A DNA stretch of 64,000 bases, from NCBI GenBank assembly GCA_030998225.1, contig JAPYXD010000737.1:1612001-1676000 (forward strand), written 5' to 3'. A model generated the notes under the pieces. It had not been told where the DNA came from. It ran no database searches and saw nothing but the letters and a program-made list of their open reading frames with translations. Positions 53,821 through 64,000 of this stretch are shown here, piece by piece; positions within the stretch are counted from its first letter, which is position 1; each line of letters opens with the position of its first letter. The DNA is from Diplolepis rosae. Taxonomy: Eukaryota; Arthropoda; Insecta; Hymenoptera; Diplolepididae. The position numbers and the translations under genes were made by a program.

Positions 53821-54298
53821 TTTTTAGTGTGCCAGTAATTGTGTGTGGCCCTGACGTTAATGCACTTGTTTGAAGACATAATGCGAACAACTCAATGCTT
53901 TCATTGCTTCTGCTAGTCACGCCACTCATTATAATTATGTCAGAATTCACCACTTTCTGACCTTCTATTAGGTTTCTTGAGGACGGTATGGCATTCGCAA
54001 ATTCACACAGTGTATGTAGCTGCAGAGTTAACATTTTTTAAAAACTTAACCATTTTCATTATATGTTTTTTGTGAACTTATCCATATGCAGCTGTAGAAA
54101 AATGTATACCACTGCTGGCCATATTTGTTTCGCGACACGCGCGCCTCTTTGCCCACGGTGGTAGTTTTCATTGCCAATTGAGACCTTCCATTCCCTTACT
54201 ACCTCTCCATTACAGCAGCATAGTGTCTGCATCAAATGTAGCATTCTGAAAGATGCATTTAGGCTGCCTTTTTGCACCACGCCATTATAAGGCGACAC
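53815..54298 (-). pseudogene. Fragment of a THAP/SWIM-type multicopy gene, opposite orientation
   Basis: On the minus strand, LTLQLHTLCEFANAIPSSRN, VVNSDIIIMSGVTSRSNESI and ELFALCLQTSALTSGPHTIT give the stretch that, in a family of uncharacterised insect proteins with a SWIM zinc finger, directly precedes the CxC...CxH finger. Here it breaks off before the cysteines, at the THAP fragment's edge. The upstream frame 54298-54059 has no recognised domain. THAP and SWIM parts are known together in such proteins, so the inverted join suggests a rearranged single gene. Confidence 0.4.
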
Positions 54299-54487
54299 AG
54301 CATATGATTCTCAAATAAATGTGTCACTACTCATGACTTCAAAATAACATGTGGGAATATTTGTTGGGTTGGTATAGAATATATTTGGCCAACAAGTTGA
54401 TCACACCAATGCAAATTTATTTTCAGGCTACTTAGCGAAGTTGAAAATTAACATTGAGTACTGCTTACACAAAAATTATTAACATTA

Positions 54488-54721
54488 ATGCAAAATCCTA
54501 ACCTTCGTTTTTTTAGTAATAAGGAAACGAACTTCAAGTGCCTCACTGACATCACGAACCAAACAAACAAAAATTCTCGGGTTAACGATTTTCTGATGAA
54601 AATGATCGGAACACAGAAAAATGTTGTAAAAACCAAAAGAAGTAGAATAATATTACAAAATAAAAGCAATTTATCCGAATACCACTTGGCACGTGATACA
54701 ATAAAACCTAACATTCAATGA
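54488..54721 (+). CDS. Small hypothetical frame
   Basis: 77 codons, lysine/asparagine-rich, no recognised domain. The overlapping minus frame is hydrophobic and probably its shadow. It may be an exon or chance. Confidence 0.15.
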   Translation: MQNPNLRFFSNKETNFKCLTDITNQTNKNSRVNDFLMKMIGTQKNVVKTKRSRIILQNKSNLSEYHLARDTIKPNIQ

Positions 54722-57045
54722 AATAGAGGTATTCTTTCTGTAATCCCAAAAATGTATTCCGCAATTTTCAGCCATCGATAATATTTTCGAAGAGTTCATG
54801 CGTATAAATATTACGTAAACCCTAAAAATTTTTTTTACGAATTTCGAATTCTGTATTATTTATGTGATGCGCAGCGATAAAATTTTCTATTCACAGTTAT
54901 TAGGCAAATTTCGGAGAAACTTGCTGTCACACAATACAATACAAAAGTCTCAATAATGCATAAATATGAAAGTAGATCTCGAATCACTGTTAACTCTGTA
55001 ATGATTGAAACATCCTATACGAGTTCACGCACTCCAACGCATGACACTGTGATGTTGCCTCTATTGACAGAAGTCTGCCGCGTCTTTAATGACTGAATGA
55101 ATGCTCATTTGTGGTAGAATCGTATTCAACACGTGATTGCGAAAAAAACACGACAAGATGTGACCCCATATTTCTGTGTTATTCCGGCATCACATTTTAA
55201 CGCGTTAATCACACGTTAATACACAATGAATAGTACACTGGAAGTACTCAACAAATCTTTTTCGTGAATAAACGCAAATAAGTAACAATCATTGATACAT
55301 ATAAGTGTCTCATTTCAATTGACGAAATGTTGAGCTCAATCTTTTGCTATCGGGGTATATTCAAGCTATACGTTATGAATCTTTTTTTGCCGATTGAAGC
55401 CAGGCCCGTGTCAGTAGATTAATGTTTCTGCGTGCCAACCCGATCGGATTATTTTCTTGATGCTTTGGTAGCCAGTCTCTTTGATTGCTGATATTGGAGA
55501 CGCGCAATGATAATCTACCATCGTTTGGATTGAATAAATAACAATTCAATTATTTAATTCAGAGGTAATTCTCTTGTAAAGATTGATAGTCTTTAAGATT
55601 ACGTCCCTGAATTAGTTATTGAATTTATAGGAATGCATCGAATTTCAGCCAATAGAATTTGAAAACAAAGTACAGCTGTAACCTCTGGATACATAACATT
55701 AGTCGTCAAAGAAATAAATAAAGTTGGAAATCCTTCACCTTTTCGTCATCAGCTTCTGAAGTGTAAACACCTATTTAAAGATTTCTTCCGGTTTCATTAA
55801 ATAAATCTTTATTATTATAAAGATCCCACCCTAATTAAAGGTTAGTAAATCCAGTATACCGTATGCGCTTACTGAAGATCTGGAAAATTATTGGATTCAA
55901 CTTCTGTTGGTGAGATTTCTTTTCAATAATACCTTTCGAGAAATTTTGCTTTGATAAAGCTAAACTTATTTATTGTGAATAATTGTGTTTCTTTTGTAGT
56001 AAAGGTTTAGTTTTGGAAAATGTGTTAATTATTATAAATTTCATAAAGAACCAATCTTCCAAATTTATAAAATCAAATTTAACTGTCCAAGTCTTGAATA
56101 TCGGACGGAAAGGTCCTAACTTTGAACTGTTCATTTAGTTGATTCTTTAGTAATTAGTAGTCTTTTTTTATCTCTTCCCTTAGTAAAGAAGCACCCCCTC
56201 TACTATTATCCAGAAAGGGACTGACTAGCCAATTCAATTTTCCAGAATGTTATAATCCGTAAGTTAATAAAGACTTGATTGATTGTTTAATTTTGGGACT
56301 TTGTTGTATTTTTCTTATTTTGTGAATTGACTATGGTAAGTCGGGCACCCATAACGTTGTTTTGGTGATTACATTAATACGGGTAATAACTTTCTGAAGG
56401 TAACCTATATTCATCTGGCAGTGTTGCCCTATGTGATTTTAAATAATTTATTAAATAAAAATCACGGTTACATAACTAATTATAAAAGAAGTTACGAAAA
56501 CTTACTTTCTGGGAGTGTCGTTAAGTGCAATATATCTATTTTTGCGTCTTATTCATCGATAGTCATTTTTTCGTAAGCATTTAAACAAATGCGAATCTCC
56601 CGAATGTTGTAGCATTCTAAAAATCACTTGGTGAGCTTATTCTTGCATCAGCTTCGTTAAAAAAAAAGAAGTCTTATAATACGATTTTTTTCTTCTAATA
56701 TTTAAAAAATATTAACTATAACTATCATGAAGGCGTCATAAATGATTTAACATCGACCAAAGCTTTGCAAATCGGACGCAAGTGATCCAGAAATGAATCA
56801 TTGTTGCAAAGTAATGCATAGAGACTTGCAAGAAATGAGGTATTCTATATAAAATGTTACAAAATATTTATTTTTTCGAATATTAGTAATAATCGTATTA
56901 ACACGATATAAAACGTAGAACCAATACGAACTAAAATTTCTTATTACCACGAATCTCAATACATTATATCAATAATACGACCGATTTTATTTATATTATG
57001 TTATATATATTATTTTCTACTTAATTTTATTTTTAAATTACATAC
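54722..57045. other. Long AT-rich stretch without recognised gene
   Basis: No frame above about 60 codons has family resemblance. Near 56260-56290 an AATAAAGACTTGATTGATTG context with following T/G-rich DNA looks like the 3' part of an LTR, but no matching copy or boundary was found. Confidence 0.4.
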
Positions 57046-58300
57046 AGGGTGAGGCACATAAGCTGTTACAGAGCGATGGCACTCAAACTATTGATCATAT
57101 CCAAAAATGTTTCAGACAAAAGTTTCAGTGTTCGAGAAGGCCGTCATACTCGACCACCCTATTTTTTTATCGGTGGAGGCGCTGAAGCTACGTCAAGGTC
57201 AACTCCACTTTTTTTTCGATGACATTATTACCGATTGTAAGACGAATTCAGCGACCTACAACACAAGGAGATTCTAGTCACGCAAAGTATGAAAATAGTC
57301 GAAAAATCGAAACATATCGGAATAATCATTTTCAAAGGATCCACTAACCTTGGTTTGGGTCTACTTACAGAAGATTCTCGAAGTGATGACTCTTAACTTG
57401 TAAGCACTTGTTAATTCGCTGATGAAAAGACCGTCTAACTTCAGCCCACATTTGTGGTGTAATTTCGGCACATGCTCGGCGTATTCTTTCTTTCATGTCG
57501 TCAGGCGTTGTAGGTGCTACCACTTTTACGCGTTCTTTGACAAAACCCCATAAAAAGTAATCTGGTGATGCTAGATCTGTCGAACGAGGTGGCCAAGCTG
57601 CAGGGCCGCCTCGTCCTATCCACTTTATGTCAAAAATTTTATTCATCACTTGTCTTGAACACAGATCATAATGAAGTGGTGCACCGTCGTGTTGCATCCA
57701 CATGTTCATGCGAACATGCAAGGGCACGTCTTCCATTAATTGAGGCAGTACGTTTTACAGAAAGTTTGCGTAAACTTGTCCAGTCAAGCGACCTGCAAAA
57801 AAATATGGACCAATGACGTGATCGCCGACAATGCCGGACCAACAATTAACGGACCACGGATGTTGAAATGATGCAGTTCTCACCCATCGTGGATTCGTAT
57901 TTCCCCAATAATGCATATTATGCCTATTCACATTTCCCGTATTTGCGAAGTTAGCTTCATCAGAAAAAAGCACATGACTCAAAAATGAGACATCTGTGTG
58001 CATTTTTTTACCAAATCCAATTACAGAAATTGACATACTACTTCCACTCTTTTTTTCCATTTGCCTGCTGCTCGCATGTGGATTTAGTGCAGCAAAAGCT
58101 AAGATAGCAGCCGCATTATTTGTATTAACAATTGGTCGACGTTTGACTCGTTTTTGTTTCACTGTACCGAAGCGACAGAAACGGTCAGCTAATCGCTTAA
58201 AAGCCATATGCGATTTTTGCTGCCTATCCGGATAACGAGCTGCATATAATTATTGGGCGTTTCTGTAATGTTTACGGCATTCTCCCAGCACCATTAACAT
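57046..58300 (-). mobile_element. Tc1/mariner-superfamily element (IS630-like), one end visible
   Basis: The left edge near 57046 (CAGGGTGAGGCACATAAGCT, preceded by TA) looks like a TIR start of this group. The matching right end was not found beyond 58300, so the copy is probably truncated there. It contains the transposase pseudogene described separately. Confidence 0.55.
57365..58300 (-). pseudogene. Tc1/mariner-superfamily transposase (DDE_3-like), two stops and an internal deletion
   Basis: The frame from the ATG near 58300 reads MLMVLGECRKHYRNAQ, a TAA, then LYAARYPDRQQKSH and the linker FGTVKQKRVKRRPIVN. The second HTH (NPHASSRQMEKKSGSSMS) runs directly into VLFSDEANF, so about 30 residues of linker are deleted. 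The catalytic part has D in SDEANF, WSVNCWSGIVGDHVIGPYFF, then an in-frame TAA at 57755-57757, MWMQHDGAPLHY with the second Asp, WIGRGGPAAWPPRSTDLASP with the third about 36 residues on, and FLWGFVKERV. The C-terminus (ITPQMWAEVRRSFHQRIN) is complete. Apart from the deletion, all frames agree. Confidence 0.85.
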
Positions 58301-58947
58301 ATCAAAATTTCTTTTAAATAAATGGCTTTATTGTTAGAATTTTATATTTTTACTTCCAAAGTTTGTCATTCCATTATTTATTGGATTATGTGGAAATTAT
58401 TTGTGAAGAATTCAAGGGTTGTGAACTAATTTTATCATATCTAAGGATACGATAAAGTACGAAAAGGTCTGCGTAACACTGAATAGTGTGAGTCATCACT
58501 TGCGCAACCGAAAATAAGCCGGAATAAGGAGAAATAAGAAGCCAGTCCTTTCCCTCAAAGATCTCTTACGAATCTTTCATTGCTTATTGGAATCCGTTGA
58601 AATTTCCATTTAACCGTATTACAATTATTTTAGAGAAAGGAATCGTTTAACATTATTTGCGAATGCGTTGAATCCTTTCATAATCTAAAATCAGATGCAA
58701 GAGTCAACAGGCTCTCAATAAAAGCCTTTTTTTGAAGAAAGCACTACTTTCGACTACGTTTCGTAGTAAAATACCTCCTGGACCTTGTTTCAATTGTTTT
58801 TAGTTAAAAACTCCATCTACCTTATGCTCGTGAGTTGTTCTTCATTTGTCTGCTATCGATTCATTGCCTTTATTTTTCAGATTTTTGTTGTGATGAATTG
58901 ATAATAGCTAAAGAAAGTAAAAGAATATGTACCCACAAATAGGGAAG
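58301..58947. other. Spacer before the satellite array
   Basis: No recognised gene or repeat. The array begins abruptly at TATAAAGCATAATTC. Confidence 0.5.
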
Positions 58948-61900
58948 TATAAAGCATAATTCAATGTAATTATTTTTTACAAAATGAAGTTGTAGCTCCA
59001 ACGGAAGCTAGCACCCCTACGCTTTTTTTTGAAAAAAAAAATGCTAGGTTTATGTACATAGAGTGAATCAAGAGCACTTAATTAGCACAAAATTCCTGTA
59101 TAAAGCATAATTCAATGTGATTATTTTTTACAAAGTGGAGTTGTAGTTTCAACGGAAGCTAGCACACCTACACTTTTCAAAAAAAAATTAAAATGCTAGG
59201 TTTATGTACATAGAGTGAATCAAGAGCACTTAATTAGCACAAAATTCCTGTATAAAGCATAATTCAATGTAATTATTTTTTACAAAATGAAGTTGTAGCT
59301 TCAACGGAAGCTAGCACTCCTACGCTTTTTTTTGAAAAATAAAAATGCTAGGTTTATGTACATAGAGTGAATCAAGAGCACTTAATTAGCACAAAATTCC
59401 TGTATAAAGCATAATTCAATGTGATTATTTTTTACAAAGTGGAGTTGTAGTTTCAACGGAAGCTAGCACACCTACGCTTTTTAAAAAAAAAAAAAATGCT
59501 AGGTTTATGTACATAGAGTGAATCAAGAGCACTTAATTAGCACAAAATTCCTGTATAAAGCATAATTCAATGTGATTATTTTTTACAAAGTGGAGTTGTA
59601 GCTTCAACGGAAGCTAGCACTCCTACGCTTTTAAAAAAAAAAAAAAATGCTAGGTTTATGTACATAGAGTGAATCAAGAGCACTTAATTAGCACAAAATT
59701 CCTGTATAAAGCATAATTCAATGTGATTATTTTTTACAAAGTGGAGTTGTAGTTTCAACGGAAGCTAGCACACCTACACTTTTAAAAAAAAATTAAAATG
59801 CTAGGTTTATGTACACAGAGTGAATCAAGAGAACTTAATTAGCACAAAATTCCTGTATAAAGCATAATTCAATGTGATTATTTTTTACAAAGTGGAGTTG
59901 TAGTTTCAACGGAAGCTAGCACACCTACGCTTTTTTAAAAAAAATAAAAATTCCAGGTTTATGTACATAGAGTGAATCAAGAGCACTTAATTAGCACAAA
60001 ATTCCTGTATAAAGCATAATTCAATGTGATTATTTTTTACAAAGTGGAGTTGTAGCTTCAACGGAAGCTAGCACTCCTACGCTTTTTAAAAAAAAAAAAA
60101 TGCTAGGTTTATGTACATAGAGTGAATCAAGAGCACTTAATTAGCACAAAATTCCTGTATAAAGCATAATTCAATGTGATTATTTTTTACAAAGTGGAGT
60201 TGTAGTTTCAACGGAAGCTAGCACACCTACACTTTTAAAAAAAAGTTAAACTGCTAGGTTTATGTACATAGAGTGAATCAAGAGCACTTAATTAGCACAA
60301 AATTCCTGTATAAAGCATAATTCAATGTGATTATTTTTTACAAAGTGGAGTTGTAGTTTCAACGGAAGCTAGCACACCTACGCTTTTTTTTAAAAAATAA
60401 AAATGCTAGGTTTATGTACATAGAGTGAATCAAGAGCACTTAATTAGCACAAAATTCCTGTATAAAGCATAATTCAATGTGATTATTTTTTACAAAGTGG
60501 AGTTGTAGCTTCAACGGAAGCTAGCACTCCTACGCTTTTTTAAAAAAAAAAAAATGCTAGGTTTATGTACATAGAGTGAATCAAGAGCACTTAATTAGCA
60601 CAAAATTCCTGTATAAAGCATAATTCAATGTGATTATTTTTTACAAAGTGGAGTTGTAGTTTCAACGGAAGCTAGCACACCTACACTTTTTAAAAAAAAT
60701 TAAAATGCAAGGTTTATGTACATAGAGTGAATCAAGAGCACTTAATTAGCACAAAATTCCTGTATAAAGCATAATTCAATGTGATTATTTTTTACAAAGT
60801 GGAGTTGTAGTTTCAACGGAAGCTAGCACTCCTACGCTTTTTTAAAAAAAATAAAAATTCCAGGTTTATGTACATAGAGTGAATCAAGAGCACTTAATTA
60901 GCACAAAATTCCTGTATAAAGCATAATTCAATGTAATTATTTTTTACAAAATGAAGTTGTAGCTTCAACGGAAGCTAGCACTCCTACGCTTTTTTTTGAA
61001 AAAAAAAATGCTAGGTTTATGTACATAGAGTGAATCAAGAGCACTTAATTAGCACAAAATTCCTGTATAAAGCATAATTCAATGTGATTATTTTTTACAA
61101 AGTGGAGTTGTAGCTTCAACGGAAGCTAGCACTCCTACGCTTTTTAAAAAAAATTAAAATGCTAGGTTTATGTACATAGAGTGAATCAAGAGCACTTAAT
61201 TAGCACAAAATTCCTGTATAAAGCATAATTCAATGTGATTATTTTTTACAAAGTGGAGTTGTAGTTTCAACGGAAGCTAGCACACCTACACTTTTTAAAA
61301 AAAATTAAAATGCTAGGTTTATGTACATAGAGTGAATCAAGAGCACTTAATTAGCACAAAATTCCTGTATAAAGCATAATTCAATGTGATTATTTTTTAC
61401 AAAGTGGAGTTGTAGTTTCAACGGAAGCTAGCACTCCTACGCTTTTTTTAAAAAAATTCCAGGTTTATGTATATACATAGAGTGAATTAAGAGCACTTAA
61501 TTAGCACAAAATTCTTGTATAAAGCATAATTCAATGTAATTATTTTTTACAAAATGAAGTTGTAGCTTCAACGGAAGCTAGCACTCCTACGCTTTTTTTT
61601 GAAAAAAAAAATGCTAGGTTTATGTACATAGAGTGAATCAAGAGCACTTAATTAGCACAAAATTCCTGTATAAAGCATAATTCAATGTGATTATTTTTTA
61701 CAAAGTGGAGTTGTAGTTTCAACGGAAGCTAGCACACCTACACTTTTAAAAAAAAAATTAAAATGCTAGGTTTATGAACATAGAGTGAATCAAGAGCACT
61801 TAATTAGCACAAAATTCCTGTATAAAGCATAATTCAATGTGATTATTTTTTACAAAGTGGAGTTGTAGTTTCAACGGAAGCTAGCACACCTACACTTTTT

Positions 61901-64000
61901 AAAAAAAATTAAAATGCTAGGTTTATGTACACAGAGTGAATCAAGAGAACTTAATTAGCACAAAATTCCTGTATAAAGCATAATTCAATGTGATTATTTT
62001 TTACAAAGTGGAGTTGTAGTTTCAACGGAAGCTAGCACACCTACGCTTTTTTAAAAAAAAAAATGCTAGGTTTATGTACATAGAGTGAATCAAGAGCACT
62101 TAATTAGCACAAAATTCCTGTATAAAGCATAATTCAATGTGATTATTTTTTACAAAGTGGAGTTGTAGCTTCAACGGAAGCTAGCACTCCTACGCTTTTT
62201 AAAAAAAAAAAAATGCTAGGTTTATGTACATAGAGTGAATCAAGAGCACTTAATTAGCACAAAATTCCTGTATAAAGCATAATTCAATGTGATTATTTTT
62301 TACAAAGTGGAGTTGTAGTTTCAACGGAAGCTAGCACACCTACACTTTTTAAAAAAAAATTAAAATGCTAGGTTTATGTACATAGAGTGAATCAAGAGCA
62401 CTTAATTAGCACAAAATTCCTGTATAAAGCATAATTCAATGTGATTATTTTTTACAAAGTGGAGTTGTAGCTTCAACGGAAGCTAGCACTCCTACGCTTT
62501 TTTAAAAAAAATTCCAGGTTTATGTATATACATAGAGTGAATTAAGAGCACTTAATTAGCACAAAATTCTTGTATAAAGCATAATTCAATGTAATTATTT
62601 TTTACAAAATGAAGTTGTAGCTTCAACGGAAGCTAGCACTCCTACGCTTTTTTTTGAAAAAAAAAATGCTAGGTTTATGTACATAGAGTGAATCAAGAGA
62701 ACTTAATTAGCACAAAATTCCTGTATAAAGCATAATTCAATGTGATTATTTTTTACAAAGTGGAGTTGTAGTTTCAACGGAAGCTAGCACACCTACACTT
62801 TAAAAAAAAAAAATGCTAGGTTTATGTACATAGAGTGAATCAAGAGCACTTAATTAGCACAAAATTCCTGTATAAAGCATAATTCAATGTAATTATTTTT
62901 TACAAAATGAAGTTGTAGCTTCAACGGAAGCTAGCACACCTACACTTTTTAAAAAAAATTAAAATGCAAGGTTTATGTACATAGAGTGAATCAAGAGAAC
63001 TTAATTTACACAAAATTCCTGTATAAAGCATAATTCAATGTGATTATTTTTTACAAAGTGGAGTTGTAGCTTCAACGGAAGCTAGCACTCCTACGCTTTT
63101 TAAAAAAAAAAAAATGCTAGGTTTTTGTACATAGAGTGAATCAAGAGCACTTAATTAGCACAAAATTCCTGTATAAAGCATAATTCAATGTGATTATTTT
63201 TTACAAAGTGGAGTTGTAGTTTCAACGGCAGCTAGCACACCTACACTTCTTAAAAAAAAATTAAAATGCTAGGTTTATGTACATAGAGTGAATCAAGAGC
63301 ACTTAATTAGCACAAAATTCCTGTATAAAGCATAATTCAATGTGATTATTTTTTACAAAGTGGAGTTGTAGCTTCAACGGAAGCTAGCACTCCTACGCTT
63401 TTTTTAAAAAAAAAAAATGCTAGGTTTATGTACATAGAGTGAATCAAGAGCACTTAATTAGCACAAAATTCCTGTATAAAGCATAATTCAATGTGATTAT
63501 TTTTTACAAAGTGGAGTTGTAGTTTCAACGGAAGCTAGCACACCTACACTTTTTAAAAAAAATTAAAATGCTAGGTTTATGTACATAGAGTGAATCAAGA
63601 GCACTTAATTAGCACAAAATTCCTGTATAAAGCATAATTCAATGTGATTATTTTTTACAAAGTGGAGTTGTAGCTTCAACGGAAGCTAGCACTCCTACGC
63701 TTTTTAAAAAAAAATAAAAATTCCAGGTTTATGTACATAGAGTGAATTAAGAGGACTTAATTAGCACAAAATTCTTGTATAAAGCATAATTCAATGTAAT
63801 TATTTTTTACAAAATGAAGTTGTAGCTCCAACGGAAGCTAGCACTCCTACGCTTTTTTTTGAAAAAAAAAATGCTAGGTTTATGTACATAGAGTGAATCA
63901 AGAGCACTTGATTAGCACAAAATTCCTGTATAAAGCATAATTCAAAGTGATTATTTTTTACAAAGTGGAGTTGTAGTTTCAACGGAAGCTAGCACACCTA
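58948..64000. repeat. Satellite array, ~152-bp monomer, about 33 copies, continues past the window
   Basis: TATAAAGCATAATTCAATGT recurs every 151-153 bases from 58948 to the end. Each monomer holds TTTTTTACAAA, a perfect or near-perfect dyad (TAGCTTC-AACG-GAAGCTA), a variable T/A homopolymer block and AATCAAGAGCACTTAATTAG. Variant positions (AGCTTC or AGTTTC; CACTCC or CACACC; ACGC or ACAC) occur in ordered patterns rather than at random. Coding frames within are artefacts. Satellites of this monomer size are typical of insect centromeric or pericentromeric DNA. Confidence 0.95.

Noticed and set aside
56200..56370. Possible LTR 3' end
   Set aside because: AATAAA-like context only; no second copy, TG...CA boundaries or target duplication found.
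58948..64000. CRISPR-like regular repeats
   Set aside because: The repeats are contiguous ~152-bp monomers without spacers, in a eukaryotic genome: a satellite.

Overview
This is eukaryotic DNA, almost certainly from an arthropod and most likely an insect. It is AT-rich and intron-bearing, it contains no long intact host gene, and it is built almost entirely of transposable elements (TEs) and their debris. The families present (Tc1/mariner, R1-clade LINE, Ty3/Gypsy, Penelope-like, P element, EnSpm/CACTA, THAP- and SWIM-type gene fragments, many TA- or TTAA-flanked MITEs) are typical of large insect genomes. A repeat-rich hymenopteran would fit, but the order cannot be fixed from this window. 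The setting looks pericentromeric or otherwise heterochromatic, because the last 5 kb is a satellite array that runs off the window.

Layout. 1-7700: MITEs (1758-2500, 4837-5172), a dead Penelope-like reverse transcriptase (3320-3880), a deleted Tc1/mariner copy (5844-6604) and a tRNA-derived remnant. 7702-23210: one 15.5-kb Ty3/Gypsy-type LTR retrotransposon on the minus strand, with near-identical 1.5-kb LTRs and a 4-bp target duplication (TTAC). In transcript order it has a 5' LTR, a tRNA-Gly-like primer site, a very AT-rich leader, three 390-bp tandem repeats holding six copies of a foldable module, an acidic accessory ORF, gag, protease, RT/RNase H, a long AT-hook linker and then 3 kb with no recognisable integrase. 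23211-30320: probable solo LTR, piggyBac-like MITE, repeat fragments and two deleted mariners. 30320-35060: an R1-clade LINE with an internal deletion and three nonsense codons. 35292-47720: MITEs, foldback elements, several uncharacterised TE-linked gene fragments, a BEN-domain gene fragment, a P-element fragment and a dense cluster of duplicated TIR elements. 47722-53150: a spliced coiled-coil gene divergent from an EnSpm/CACTA transposase, followed by subterminal repeats. 53548-58300: THAP and SWIM-type fragments and a Tc1/mariner pseudogene. 58948-64000: about 33 copies of a ~152-bp satellite with higher-order structure.

How it fits together. No conventional pathway is encoded. The most interesting parts are the Gypsy element (six covarying leader modules, SUMO-interaction-like motifs, AT-hooks, no visible integrase, and coding frames decayed out of proportion to its young LTRs) and the possibility that the EnSpm/CACTA element carried a second, divergently transcribed coiled-coil/BEN DNA-binding gene, functionally parallel to plant TnpA/TnpD pairs. 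Similarity statements rest on motif recognition by eye; no database search was possible.
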